Shown here: in pieces, positions 27,262 to 38,480 of the stretch | Numbering within the stretch: the stretch's first letter is position 1 | Layout: each line of letters begins with the position of its first letter | Assembly (NCBI GenBank): GCA_907163375.1 | Contig: CAJQUW010009045.1 | Location: forward strand, 533,619 to 597,618 | Length of the DNA stretch: 64,000 bases | Origin: Prostheceraeus crozeri | Taxonomy: Eukaryota; Platyhelminthes; Polycladida; Euryleptidae | Reading direction: 5' to 3' | Position numbers and translations under genes: made by a program | The notes under the pieces: generated by a model | What the model saw: the letters and a program-made list of their open reading frames with translations, nothing else | What the model was told of the DNA's origin: nothing | Databases searched by the model: none

Positions 27262-27999
27262 GAATGATAGAAATGAATGAGATGAATTAAAATAAACTAA
27301 CTATCTAATACTCCTTGAGAGAAGAACTTCATTCGTTAATGTGTTTCATTGTTTAAGTGATTGTTTAAAATTGCTATAACAACTATCTTGCATATCGGCG
27401 TTGCCCTTATGCGTTCTAAATTCACAATAAAAATTGCTTTTTTATTATCACCACACCCGCATGTGTTCTCAACTCTCAAGAAGAATTGCTTTTTATTGCT
27501 GCCCGTATGTGTTTTAACCTATTCATGTGGAAACAGGAAACGCTAAATGAATTTTGCAAATCGATTTTCTAAAACTGAATTTGAAAACAGACTTTACAAA
27601 TGGATTTTGAAAATAGATTTTGAAAACAGATTCTGAAAATAATTTACGTAGGGGTAAATTGAAATGTCAAAACTTTACGCACGCGTAAGTTGAAATGTCA
27701 AAAGTTTACCGATGGGTAAATTGAAATGACAAGAGATAGCACGATAATTTTAGGGGAAAGCTGTTACATGTTTCTCTCTCTTCAATCTCTGTCTCTCTTC
27801 AATTATCAGCCAGTGTACGGGTTCATTGAATAATTTTGAGTTTATGAGTTACAATAATCTTCTAGTTCACACAATTAGTACTTTAAATAATGTTGAAAAT
27901 ACAATAACGAAGAATGTCTAAGTAATAATTGCGTCTTCTTAATTTATCATATTGCTCTAATCTTAATAATAATTGAGAACCATTTCACCTGTTTTTAAT
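27262..27999. other. Non-coding part of the Polinton with short repeats
   Basis: No supported gene. 27560-27645 repeats AAAATAGATTTTGAAAACAG-like units, and 27650-27745 has three GTAAATTGAAATGTCAAAA-like units around TTACGCACGCGTAAG. Confidence 0.55.
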
Positions 28000-28481
28000 T
28001 GAGATAACGAAGGATATATTCTTGCGGTTTCATCCACTTTTGTTTCTTCCATTTTTAAAGAAATATTTTTAGTCACATGATATATTTTAAAAACCTGAAA
28101 GATGGATAAAATTCATGAATTTGAAATTCTTAACTTTTATGATTTTCGGTGTCCTGGAACGGTCATGATTTAAGCAATGAAAAATGTCATAATCACAAAT
28201 TTGAGATTCTTAACTTTTATGATTTTTTCGGTGTCCTGGAACGGTCATGATTTTGGGGGTGAAAATTGTAATTCTCAAATTTGAGATTTTGAAAAATTGG
28301 GTATTTTTAAAAACGCTTAAATTTTCGCCCTTCGGCCTTCGGCCACGTGAAATTTGAAGTCTACCTAAATTTTTGAAATTTTTGAAATTTTGATTTTTTG
28401 AAAAAAACCCGCAAAAGTGTGACATCCGGCGCAAGCAAAGCGAAGCGAAGCGTCACGCCGGATGTCACACTATATACTACT
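28000..28481. repeat. Polinton right terminal arm and inverted terminal repeat
   Basis: The outer 150 bases are the inverted copy of the left end. Arms 28417-28431 and 28456-28470 (GTGTGACATCCGGCG and its exact complement) form a terminal hairpin with a GCGAAGC-repeat loop. Inward, the arm switches to CCTGGAACGGTCATG repeats as in copies A and C, and ends in an inverted copy of the start of the first gene (ARIYPSLSQL coding segment at about 28000-28052). The arm is thus a mosaic. Confidence 0.9.
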
Positions 28482-30540
28482 GGTTGCTGCTAACGATCGA
28501 TCATTTGTATCGCAGACTCCAGACTATGTCAGCATGGGCGACATTCCCTCTCACACCATCTGATTGCAGACGCATGAACAGCTATTCGTGCAACTTGAGA
28601 CTGCATAAAAAGAGGAAACTCTCTTCTCTACGCCACTGATCTTCGACCTCCAATGATTCCAAATCGATCATCGGATTTGTGAACTTTTCTGAGACCAGCT
28701 TCGAGAGTGAAGAAGTTAAGCTTCTCTCCAAAGGTCCGTCTTAGGTCCCTCCTCCAATGAAGCCCAGCGTCAACCGCGAGATAAACTTAAAACCCCAACT
28801 GCAAGCTTGCTTCGAGAGAACTCAATCAAAAGCTCCTCAGCTGGGTGCTACATCAAATTTCTTTGAATTCATCAGTGGAGCAGATCGCATCACGAGTTCC
28901 GCCATCGACAAGTTTCAACGAAAGAAGCCCCAAGAACAAGTCATCATCGACAACATCAAACAAAAGCCCGTTGTGATAATGCCATCCGACAAAACCAAGA
29001 GACTGGTGGCATTGAAGCCCAATGAATATGATAAAATGGTGTGTGAAGCATTGTGCTCCGATGACCCCAAGTCCAGGGTCATTCTCCCAACGACAAGACA
29101 GATTCGTTTTAGCGACCGCTTTAACACCATCAAGGGAAAATATGTTAATCTCAGTTGAGCTGACCTCATCGATCAGTGCAAAGTATCAGAGCCTCTTCCA
29201 AGTCCTCCTTGTGCTCTGCCGAAAGACCACAAAGAGGGGCAACTCAAGGGCAGGCCAATTATCTCCAGCAAAGAATCCATTGTTCGTCCACTCTCCCAAT
29301 TATTGTAGAAAACTTTTCTCCCTCTCATCAAACGTCATGTTGCCAGCTATCTCTCATCCACCTCAGACTTCATATTTACGCTCTCTCAAACCACCGTGCC
29401 GTCGAATTGTGTCTTCGGTTCTCTGGACATCACAAACCTGTATGGCAACATTCCCTTGGATGACGACTCTAACACTCTAACGAAAAGGGTCTGACAAGCA
29501 TCACCTCACACTTCTTCGAAACATACGGTGCCAATTGTATCCTTTCAGCTGTCAGTCCATCCGACTTCACTGAACTCCTCAAACTTTGTCTTCTTGAAGA
29601 CAGATATCTTCGAAACGGTGAATTTCGAACACAAGCTCACGGTGTCGCTATGAGCAACTGTGCAGCACCGGCCTTAGCTAATATCTTTATGAACCATATT
29701 GAGACTCAAATCTTACAGTTGTTCCCAGATATCATCTTGTGGAAGCGATATATTGATGACATCTTCTTGGTTGCACCGCCTTCTTTCAACATCAACTTAT
29801 TCATATAAAGGATCAATACGATATGTGTGGCGATTAATTTTACGTTTGAGCAACCCATCAACGATCGAATTCCCCTCCTCGACACATCCGTCCACATCAC
29901 CAACGGCACTGTATAATTCGAACTCTATGTGAGACCCTCTCACAGCGGAGCGTGTCTGCCATTTGATTCTGCCACCCCTATGTCGCGGAAAAGAAACCTG
30001 ATACGTTCTGAGACATTACGAGCCCACCGCAATTCCTCCAAAACCTGTCTTCCTATGGCCTTGACTAAGCTAGAGCGAACTTTTAAAATGAACGGCTATC
30101 CTGATGCACTAGTAGAAAAACTTATGAACGAAGCAAGTACAGCTACTCTTAACAACAATAACAAAAGTGAATCTGTCACTTTCCTGAAACTGCTTTATCT
30201 CGGAGAAGCTCATCGTCGCCGCATAATGAACCTGTTGACCACCACTTGGCTTCATAAGGACATCAGAGTGGTCTTCGACACCCAAAAACCTCTTTCGCGT
30301 CATCTACAATCCGCAAGGGAACAGCAGAATTGCCCAACAGCATGTGCGGCTTGTGTTACAGCAGATTACAAAAATCAATGTTTCGCCAAGCACGCTGTTT
30401 ACAAGATTACATGCACTGTTCCAGAACTTTACAATTTCTTCACACCTGATACTCTCCTCCCACTCACGCCAGCTACAAGGATGAGACATTCCGCCGGCGC
30501 ACGCGTGGCATCCAATGATCTACAATACTTCCTATAGGTG
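28482..30540 (+). mobile_element. Penelope-like element, main part, with reverse transcriptase
   Basis: Starts with the right copy of GGTTGC and continues the element from 12640-12871. Recognisable parts in order: an EEVKLLSKGP patch before the palm; a VIMPSDKTKRLVALKPNEYD motif (28950-29040); LPKDHKEGQLKGRP (about 29218); SLDITNLYGNIP with a catalytic Asp (about 29420); AHGVAMSNCAAPALANIFM and WKRYIDDIFLV with the Asp-Asp pair (about 29640-29775); and a VYKITCTV segment that could begin a GIY-YIG nuclease (about 30400). The order and motifs fit Penelope-like elements, which lack an LTR-type life cycle. The copy is decayed, in several frames. Confidence 0.82.
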
Positions 30541-31059
30541 GCCCTATGGGTTGTCCACAGGCACAAGAATCCAAAATTTTGAAATTCAATGCTCAACTAC
30601 TTTATACATGTAGAATCGGAGCAGGAAAAGGCACAGTCAATATATTTATGCGAATTTGAGAAACAGCAGGTCAATTCGTTCTTCAGTTCATGAATGGCAA
30701 ATTCTTAGATCAGTTCAGGACTGAGGTAGCAGTTGGAATATCCCGTTCGCTCAGTTCATTCGTTCACCAGCGAACGGCTGAAAACCTCTTTTGCTCATTC
30801 TCTAACTCAAATGTTCGAAACACTGCTGTCAAAATAATTGTAAAATGCTGGCCATATTATTTTGTGAAAAGAAGTTTTCATTCAACCTTCGGAAAATGCA
30901 AATAGTGAAAAAGTATTAAAATTGACAATTGCACACAAAATAAAATAAAGACATTCTGAAGAAGAGATAGAAGTGTGGTGAGATATCACGCAGGTGGGCC
31001 ACCAATGCTTCATTGATCAAAAGTGGAAGTCAACAATAATTCGCTTACAAGACTTTTTA
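30541..31059. other. No gene recognised
   Basis: AT-rich sequence between two Penelope-like fragments, perhaps partly 3' non-coding DNA of the first. Confidence 0.4.
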
Positions 31060-31132
31060 CAAGAATCAATTTTTATATTTAATGGTTAAGGAAGAGTCAA
31101 GGTTTTAATGATAATATAATTTAATTTAAGAT

Positions 31133-31178
31133 ATCATTAATTTCGGTTGCTATTCGGCAACCATCACCAGATAAAAGG
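31133..31178 (-). ncRNA. Hammerhead-ribozyme-like core, copy 1
   Basis: On the minus strand: CTGGTGA, then a GGTTGC/GCAACC stem with a CGAATA loop, then GAAA. Spacing and order match the hammerhead core (CUGAUGA, stem II, GAAA) with one change in the first box. Stem III and the cleavage triplet are AT-rich and not clearly resolved. Confidence 0.5.
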
Positions 31179-31494
31179 AATTACACATAGCCGCAAAAGT
31201 CAAGAACTTAAATTTCACATCAACATAGGAAATAAGGGAATAGATAAGAATTCTAGCAAAGTGTATAAAACTGTGTTAACAAACTTAAGTAGGGAAAAGG
31301 AGGAATAGAAATATGCGACAGATAGTATTGGGCTACATCTTTTCAATAGCAATGGTAATTTATCTGACCGGAAATATTACTATAAAAATATTCAAAATGC
31401 ACATACATTATGCATACAAATGTAGAAAAGGAAGGTAATGTGAAATATGACTTAATGTAATGACTTTTGGTGAGATTTAGAAAATATCGAATCG

Positions 31495-31776
31495 CTAAAT
31501 GAGGAGGAAGTCCTTGTAGCACCCTAATTCTGTTTTGTTGTTGATGATTGGCTTTAGTTTGTGAATGAGCATTGCTTCTCGGAGGCGTAAATTTGCTTCA
31601 TCTCGGTCATAGGCAAGGATAGCAGTAGAAAAGTTGTTCGTTTTACATAATGGAAGATGTTTGTTAAGTGACGATTTAGCATTGTTCTTATGTTCTCTGC
31701 ATCTGCTGGGTAGTTCTCTGATTGTGCTTCCGATGTAAAATCCATTACATTTCTCACATGTAAGTTGGTAGATCAC
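31495..31776 (-). CDS. GIY-YIG endonuclease domain of a Penelope-like element
   Basis: 93 residues: VIYQLTCEKCNGFYIGSTIR with the paired Tyr/Gly strands and Cys-x2-Cys typical of Penelope GIY-YIG domains. Arg in LPSRCREHKNN and a Glu in LREAMLIHKLKP complete the catalytic set, followed by Asn. It would nick DNA for target-primed synthesis. Upstream reverse transcriptase is absent, so it is an isolated fragment. Confidence 0.85.
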   Translation of the reverse strand: MIYQLTCEKCNGFYIGSTIRELPSRCREHKNNAKSSLNKHLPLCKTNNFSTAILAYDRDEANLRLREAMLIHKLKPIINNKTELGCYKDFLLI

Positions 31777-31861
31777 ATTCTTGCGACAGCAGATTTTGTT
31801 ATCTAATAAATATTAATGTGAAATTTGAATTCATGACTTTTGCGTCTATGTTGAATTCCTT

Positions 31862-31908
31862 TTATCTGATGATGGTTGCCGAATAGCAACGGAGATTAAT
31901 CATGCCTT
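31862..31908 (+). ncRNA. Hammerhead-ribozyme-like core, copy 2
   Basis: Plus strand: exact CTGATGA, stem GGTTGC/GCAAC with loop CGAATA, then GGAGA in place of GAAA. Each copy retains the box that the other has altered, as expected for two decayed copies of one active ribozyme. Confidence 0.5.
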
Positions 31909-31975
31909 TAATTAAATTATAACATCATCAAAACCTTGGCTCTTCCTCAACCATTGAATATTAAAATAAATGACT

Positions 31976-33027
31976 GGCTAAGACATCTTCAATCAAGAAT
32001 CAATTTGCCATGTTGCTAATTCGCAGTGAGATCAACCGAAACTTGATTGATATCAACAACGTCGTAAATATTTGATTAAAAAACCAAATAGCTTCTCAAG
32101 AATGCAAATCATGACATTTGAAAATAACAGAAAAATTCCGTCATATCAAAAATTGCTTGCTTGTCTTATCAATGTTCGCAAGAGACTCTACAATGTGAGA
32201 ATCATCACACGATCTGAAGACTTAATTCATTAAACAGCAGTTTTAGAAGACATAGCCACAGCATGTCTTGTGCATATTATTTAACGATCTACGATTGATG
32301 CAAAGTTGCAGTTATAGAAACCACGAACTGCATTTAGGTGATGTGTGCGCGCAATACTGAACATGTATTATAATTTATTCTGCGGAGTGAAATATAAATT
32401 CAAGTCCTTACTTGAGGGGACCAGAAAATGCTTGCTGTGGCCTGCATGATTCTTGCACCTCTGCTTGTGCATTTGACTGTTCGCAGATGACTTTCTACTG
32501 CAAAATAACTGAAATTGAAATGAGATCGTTCAAATTTGTGAATAAATATATTTGCGCCACATTCTTGACTATGCAGTGTATTTGAAGATGGTCTATGTAC
32601 AATGTACATGTATGTTGACAGAAATTTATAACAATTGTCAATAATCAAATGATTAAAGTTAAACATCAAAACTCTTGTCTCTTAGTCTTTCCATCACTCA
32701 TAAAATGAGCAACCAATATGAAGACATCTATAAAGTATTTTGACATTGTCGAAAGATCATGTTTGGAACTTAACATCAAAATGTTCCTCTAGATACATGT
32801 TTAGCATTAAAGGTACTTACTGATTTACCTACTATCTGGAATTTGGGAAGCCAATTGCACATGTATTTAGTGCAAGTTAAATTACTGAAAAAAGGTGATT
32901 AATTAAATTAAATTATTAAAATTAAATCGATTTTCGTATAATAATTTTGTGCGTTGAAAGACTTGTTTAGTTATTATTATTTAATATATTTTACACAATA
33001 ATGAAAAAAGGTGATTCTTCTTATAAA
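31976..33027. other. No gene recognised
   Basis: AT-rich, non-coding. A short motif CTGAAAAAAGGTGATT at about 32885 recurs as ATGAAAAAAGGTGATT at about 33000, near the left end of the P-type element. Confidence 0.4.
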
Positions 33028-35745
33028 TAAATACTCATAATTTTTGAGATAAATAAAAGCGACAATTAATTTTTCAGCGTTTCACTCATATTTTATTGAG
33101 CATTATCAAGATACATGCGACTGTAAATGTCTTGAAGAACTTAATGATTTTAAACTAGCAATAGAATTGAAAAACGTATATAGAATCTGAAGTACTCAAA
33201 TTTCATAATAATATAAAGCAAACAGTATCAAAGATATCACAAAAGAAGCTTATTTTGGACAGAATCTTTTTTAGGGATGGCATTTGCATCTGAATATAAA
33301 ACATTCATCATTCTTGATATCATCAGGGATGTCTATGAATATATGATATAGAACTCGGGATACACAACTCCCAAAGTATGGAGAATTGACTGTGGGCCGA
33401 CACTTTTTACAAATCGCAACATTTATGTAAAGAGACATATCAAGTATTTCGGAGTTGATTTGACTTTAATGTGATATTTGAATATAATTTGGTACTTGAT
33501 ATCAATATCAGCATAATTTATGGCAAAATGCTTCATTTTTCATGCGTCATTTACGTTATTATTGCCTTGAAATAGTTGATAAAGCTACTTACTTTATACT
33601 GACAGCTTTATTCGTTTCCTCTCATTGTTCGATGCTTTTGCTGCAGCTTGGTCATTACACTTCTTCACAAAACCGGTGAAATATGTATTAGCAGTTCGCT
33701 TTATAACATTTGAATGATTTCCGAAATCGTAAAGTGCTGGATAAGTTGTTTCCATCTTGCACGAAAACCGTCGCATGCAAGTATGACGAGATGATTTAAA
33801 GAGGGCATATGTTATCAAACTGAAGTGAAAAGTGTCTTTTGCAGTTAGGCTATACTTAGCTTTCCTCGTGAGAGTAAGTGCGTGAAATCAGACGCTGACG
33901 AGTAACAAATGTCCATTCTGGGGTTGCTCTTCAGTTTCTCTTTGTATGTTACACACCCACAAACGTAAAACGTTCTCCTTCGATAATGTCATCGATAGTT
34001 TTGTGGATCTCATCAATGTCCTCCAGCTCATTTTCTGTTACATCTGAATTACAGCAACCCGAATTATGTAAAGCGTTGTCAGGCAGCGCATTATGTAGAA
34101 AGTCAAAATCGTGAAGCAATTGCAAGCGGCGAACTTTTGTAGCCATCAATATTTGCTCGAAAGATACATGGTATAGGCCTCAACATGCCGCGATAAATAC
34201 CAAACTCACCCTCCAGATTGTGTGACTGAAAGTGGCCAAGCAGCAAGAATTTAGCAGCTTTATCTTTTAGCAAATCATGCGATAAAGAGATAAGTCCATT
34301 TAATGTCTGTGTGATGCTGCATATTGTTGGTTTAGTAAATATCTGAAATCTTTGAGCAGTTGGTGGGTTTTGTTTCTTGAACGATTCACAAATTGAAGAC
34401 AAATATCGAAGATTTGCGTCTGAGCTGTTGAAGATAGGACGACGATCAGGATCATTTGAATGTATGAAAGCACTTGTACTTTTGTTATTTAGTATCTTCC
34501 ACATGCGAGGAATGACATCAATGAAATATGCTGTGTCAGTTTTTCCATCTTGTGAGAGGGCAGCGACAGTCTTTTCATAAAATGCTTGCGGTACCAACAA
34601 AATTGTCATATTTTCAAATGATGTTGGATAAATCGATTGATACGTCAAAGTCGTTCTCTTCACATCATTGTCCCTTTCTGATTCATATAAATCGATCAAA
34701 CCTTTCCAATGAGCAGTTACACATTCAATCTTTCTTGGAGTGACTAACGTTCCAGTTTTTTTGATAACCAAGTAAATAACGTGGAATTGTGATTTTAGCA
34801 TTAAATCTCCACGCTGTGACAGTGAAATTAGAATTTACTTGAATTGATGTTTCTATCTGTCGATTTGTATCATTGAAAGATAAAAGATAGAGAATGTTGT
34901 CATATATAACGTAAATGCCATTGAATTTACGTTGCTGACATTCAAAACAAAACAATTCATAGTCACTTGGAAGCTTGTCCATGCATTTAAAATCGTCCAA
35001 CTCATCGGGTGGATGTGATCGATGTTCCGATAAAGCACGAAGGGTTGTTCTTGATGAATTTGGGTATGTAACACGTCTGCAATTGGCTGAAAGATTCGAA
35101 AAAATCGATGGTGACTCAGAAGGAAGCATTTTTCCTCGGTACGACTCAAATTTTGCGTCAATTGGCCAATGCGATGAACAGACTCCCATATTGCGAGTGA
35201 TGCTATTCTCTTCGATTTCATTTGGCAATACCGCAAGACATTTCCTCTGCTCCTCTTTGTTTCGCTGAGGAAATCCGAAAACAACAATTTTTTATCCGTT
35301 TCATAATTACCGCGACAATTGGCAACACCACATTTGCGAGGCATGCTAATAAAGCAAAGAAAATAGCATTGTAGAATGCTGCAATTTTCAAATCAATCAT
35401 AGCAATTTTTGTATCACCAAAAGACACTTGAAAATGAATTGGCCCACAGCCAATTCTCAATACTTTTGGAATTGTGTATCCCGAGTTCTATATGATGTAT
35501 TCATGGACATCCCTAATATCATATGGAGGTGACTTTTTACATAGTATTCGAAAGTTACTCAGCCGCACTATAGCAGCTGATAAATATGATAGGATGTAAT
35601 ATGTGTATATGTGTCTATAGCTAGTGCGTAATCATTAAGTTGTTCAATGCATTTCTAATCATATGCATGTGAATAATGCTGAATAGAATATGAGCAATTC
35701 GTTGAAAAATTCATTGTCGCTTTTATTTATCTGAAAAATTACATC
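33028..35745 (-). mobile_element. P-type DNA transposon with long inverted repeats
   Basis: The left zone 33028-33410 and the right zone 35430-35745 are imperfect inverted copies over roughly 350 bases (shared segments AGATAAATAAAAGCGACAAT, GATATAGAACTCGGGATACA and GAATTG-CTGTGGGCC). Between them is a THAP/P-type transposase on the minus strand. The exact ends and the 8-bp duplication could not be fixed by eye. It sits in the intron directly upstream of the BEN exon. Confidence 0.75.
33594..35344 (-). pseudogene. P-element/THAP9-like transposase, decayed
   Basis: Minus-strand pieces in order. A THAP-type finger begins at 35344 (PRKCGVANCRGNYETD) and ends with CSSHWP. A linker with FECQQRKFNGIYVIYD follows. 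The RNase-H-like body is at 34103-34801, with KMTILLVPQAF-type and LLLGHFQSHNLEGEFGIYRG segments, the latter matching the conserved LNQD-x-x-E-x-FG patch near the last catalytic Glu. The C-terminal CCNSDVTENELEDID (33949-34149) and FVKKC (33594-33818) segments match the family tail. At least three frame changes or stops separate the pieces, including one inside the THAP finger. Confidence 0.75.
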
Positions 35746-35783
35746 AAAGAGACTATTTACTAAATAGAATTTTTTCTTTACAG

Positions 35784-36000
35784 GTGAAGTTGCATGAAGA
35801 TCATGATATCTTTGTCCCAGAGCAGAAGTTAGCTGACGTCAACCGGGAAAGTGCTCAGTCCCTGGTCAGAGACTGCCTTACGATTGCATTCTCTCGGCAA
35901 TTCTTGGGAACTCATAGCGCTCATGGAATCGCCAGCAATGCCCATGCTAAAGCTTCGGTCAAACCGGCAATACCTAGGGATTTTGCAGATTCATTGATTA
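35784..36000 (+). CDS. BEN-domain exon of a host gene
   Basis: Preceded by TTTTTTCTTTACAG and followed by a perfect GTAAGT donor at 36001. The 72 codons read VKLHEDHDIFVPEQKLADV, then RESAQSLVRDCLTIAFS, then a KASVKPAIPRDFADSLI end. This matches the BEN module pattern: hydrophobic start, vyvp-like strand, Leu/Phe helix, KPALDP-like loop. BEN domains bind DNA or chromatin proteins. The reading continues in phase into the candidate exon at 45386. Upstream exons were not found and may lie outside. Confidence 0.7.
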
Positions 36001-37439
36001 GTAAGTCTCATATGATCTCAAAGCTCCGGAAAGACGTGTTGACCAATAGATGAAAGAAGTATAGCTGATTTTAAATGTTTTGTATCTGTTGAGATGATAA
36101 ATATCACTTTAATCACACTACTGGCAATCGCCTAATCTTTAGTGCGCCAGCAATTATTAGTAAATGCTGCTTTTTGTTTTTTGCGTCAATGTTGAGAGAT
36201 GTAAACTAGGCCTGCTGATGATTCAGGTCTGTTTCCATTTTTCAACTGAGGATGCAACTCAATATTTAATTATTGTATTTACATTCAGCGAAACAAAGCA
36301 AAATGAGATCACTGAATTCTCGACAATTTGTCAATTCGTGTTTGCATACATGTATACTATGTCTTAAGAATAATATTTTCAAAATTCATACTTGATGTGA
36401 CTGTGAATTTATATCAAGCTGATTGTTCTAAGTAATCAGAAATTTAAGCTAATTCTAAATTGTAAGCTTAAAGTTTGTATTATTCAGAATTACTTAATTA
36501 ATTGAACAAAACTACGCGCTTACTTAAGCGGGTAACTTTTAAGTAATATTGATGTCAAAAACTTTATTTATGGGTTATGCGCATTACCATCCTCATGGCA
36601 AACACATCGTAGTAAATCAATTAGCCCTCTCTATATAAGAAAAATTCTGTGTGAGGATGATAACCATCTACTTATTGAAACTTTGTGTTCGGCTTTGTTT
36701 TAATGCGAGATGTACATGTAATCATCCATAGGTTTGATTAATTCAATGAATGAAAAAATAGTTCAGTCAAACGGAAGACTTCCCTCGAAAGTGTGAGTCT
36801 GTATCTAGCATATAAATGATATATTAAACATGTATTGGTTATGATCCTTTTTTCTGCGTGATTCCCACACTAGAACAATCATCAAGTCTTGACCGTGGAA
36901 AGGAGACAAAGGAAGATCTATGCATAAAGATAATGAATCTTTTCTGAATAAGAAGGCATAGGCCAAATGTAATGATAGAAATTTATGACCGCCGCCACTG
37001 CAGCTTCTTTTAATTTGTGAAGTTTGAATTTTTGATGCATTATTTTTTATGTATTTTAATTCGATGTTTTAAATCAAATTCTTAGTTGATTGAAAGGCTT
37101 GACTCCCCTTGTTTCCTTTGATGCAGCCTAAGTAGGTTCATTCGGTTTTTCTGTACTGTTTTGTCTATGTTGTTTACACTGACGAAGTTAACAGCAGCCC
37201 AGAAAACCTGAGCGAATTTATCAAAAGATATGTCAGGCTCGATTGCCATCTATCTTTTAATCAGGCATGTTAAAAAAACAGCCTTTTTCCAAAGTATATA
37301 AAAGAAAATTGCATAAAAAAATTAGAAGATCAAAAAATGACGAAATCTATAAATCTTTCAGAATATATCTTCTAGCAAATAAGATCAATAATAACAAAGG
37401 AAATTTAAAGAAAATAGGAAGCGAACTAGCCAAATAATT
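36001..37439. other. BEN-gene intron, no gene recognised
   Basis: AT-rich intron sequence. The short frames at 36164-36367 and elsewhere have no coding character. Confidence 0.5.
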
Positions 37440-37598
37440 GATGTATATGTCACTCACTCACTATCCATTTAACGTCTGTTTGTCTCGGCTCGCAGGGTTG
37501 GCCGGTTTTCCCATTTCTCGGAGAGCAGCTCGCCACACATTGGCCGCGTCTTGAGGCTAGAGCCTTGCGGCTTTTATGTCTTCCTTCACCACTTCCGA

Positions 37599-38210
37599 CT
37601 AGGTCTTCTTCGGTTTTCCTCTCTTACTTACACCATTCACACTTAGCTCCATCACACTTCTGACACATTCTTGTCGATCTTTCCTCATCACGTGCCCATA
37701 CCATCGTAGGCGGTTTTGCTGCAGTGCACATCCAATCGATTTCAGACCCATCGCACACCGACTATCCTCATTCTTGTGGCGATCTCGCAATGACGCGCCA
37801 ACCATCCATCTTACCGTCCTCATGTCAGCATTCTCCTGTCGTTCGATGTCGCGGCGTTTCACAGGCCAGGTTTCGTGTCCGCACAATAAGCATCCGCGTA
37901 CACAGGCCTCAAAACTGTCCATTTTGTCTTGAGAGATGGGACTCGAGAGTTTTGAAAAGGCATCAGTTCTCTGAACATACCCCAGGAGTATTTCACTCTT
38001 GCAGCCACCGCTGCTGCCTGAGTTTCTCCAGCGCCACTTATGACATCGCCCTGGTAACAAAACTGTTCCACAACCTCAAACCTTTCATCATCTATAAGTA
38101 GTTCACCATTGTAACCATCTCAACAGGCATCTGTATCTCACCTTTGAAACGCTTACCATTCGAAAGACGCACTTGCTTGAGCATGGCTTCCTTTAATCCC
38201 ACAGCACTTT
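37599..38210 (-). pseudogene. LINE C-terminal domain
   Basis: Minus-strand pieces FCYQGDVISGAGETQAA, GMFRELMPF, ACVRGCLLCGHETWPVKRRD, MRTVRWMVGASLRDRH and LRWYGHVMRKDRQ follow the familiar order of the region after the reverse transcriptase in RTE/CFDP2-type LINEs. The two overlapping frames show at least one frameshift near 37900-38060. Confidence 0.82.
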
Positions 38211-38369
38211 TTGTGTAGGGGAAGGTGGGGGATTGCCGCACCCCTAAGCCAAAATGCGTCTAAAATCTTTATTTTATGTTATTTATACACCGGTTTCAAT
38301 AGCATTATTCTCCATATAACAATTTACAATAGTGACACGCATTTCGGTCGATTTCTTTATTATCAAACG

Positions 38370-38480
38370 AGTAAAACAAACAAGGGTCAATCTCAAAAAA
38401 TCGGACATTACCGCACACTGGCGGGTATTATCGCACGCCAAGATGGGTAATACCGCTATAGTTGGGTAATATCGTCTCTT
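38370..38480. repeat. Left subterminal repeat cluster of the pogo-like element
   Basis: Several copies of a CATTACCGCACA / GGGTATTATCGCAC / GGGTAATACCGCTA / GGGTAATATCG motif within about 100 bases. The right arm has the same cluster (about 41385-41480 and 41800-41835). These are candidate transposase binding sites. Confidence 0.8.

Larger units (their letters stand above)
12872..28481 (+). mobile_element. Complete Polinton/Maverick (adintovirus-like), 15.6 kb
   Basis: Both ends are AGTAGTATATAGTGTGACAT as inverted repeats, flanked by the 6-bp duplication GGTTGC. Between them lie a membrane protein, an unknown protein, a penton-like protein, packaging ATPase, a small unknown, DNA polymerase B, a coiled-coil fibre-like protein, a Gly/Ala-rich protein, major capsid, a second Gly/Ala-rich protein, PLA2-like/integrase and, on the minus strand, protease and one unknown. 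The full family hallmark set is present. It looks nearly whole, with about two breaks. Perfect target duplication and high similarity to the other two copies suggest recent insertion. It sits inside a Penelope-like element. Confidence 0.96.
31060..31975 (-). mobile_element. Second Penelope-like fragment between inverted repeats
   Basis: About 165 bases at 31060-31225 are repeated in inverted orientation at 31805-31970 (shared core GGTTGCCGAATAGCAAC). Between them is a GIY-YIG frame on the minus strand. Penelope-like elements are known to carry pseudo-LTRs in direct or inverted orientation with hammerhead ribozymes, and both repeats hold such a core. The reverse transcriptase is missing. Confidence 0.75.

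Noticed and set aside
30690-30905. 71-residue frame after the Penelope-like element
   Set aside because: No motif or context supports coding.
31495-31776. Homing endonuclease of an intron
   Set aside because: The GIY-YIG frame has the Cys-x2-Cys pattern and flanking inverted repeats of a Penelope-like element; no intron context.
36164-36367. 67-residue frame in the BEN intron
   Set aside because: No domain, no splice support, composition like the surrounding intron.
37140-37240. GACGAAGTTAACAGCAGCCCAG as a 3' end of another Penelope-like copy
   Set aside because: Resemblance is short and no coding remnant accompanies it.
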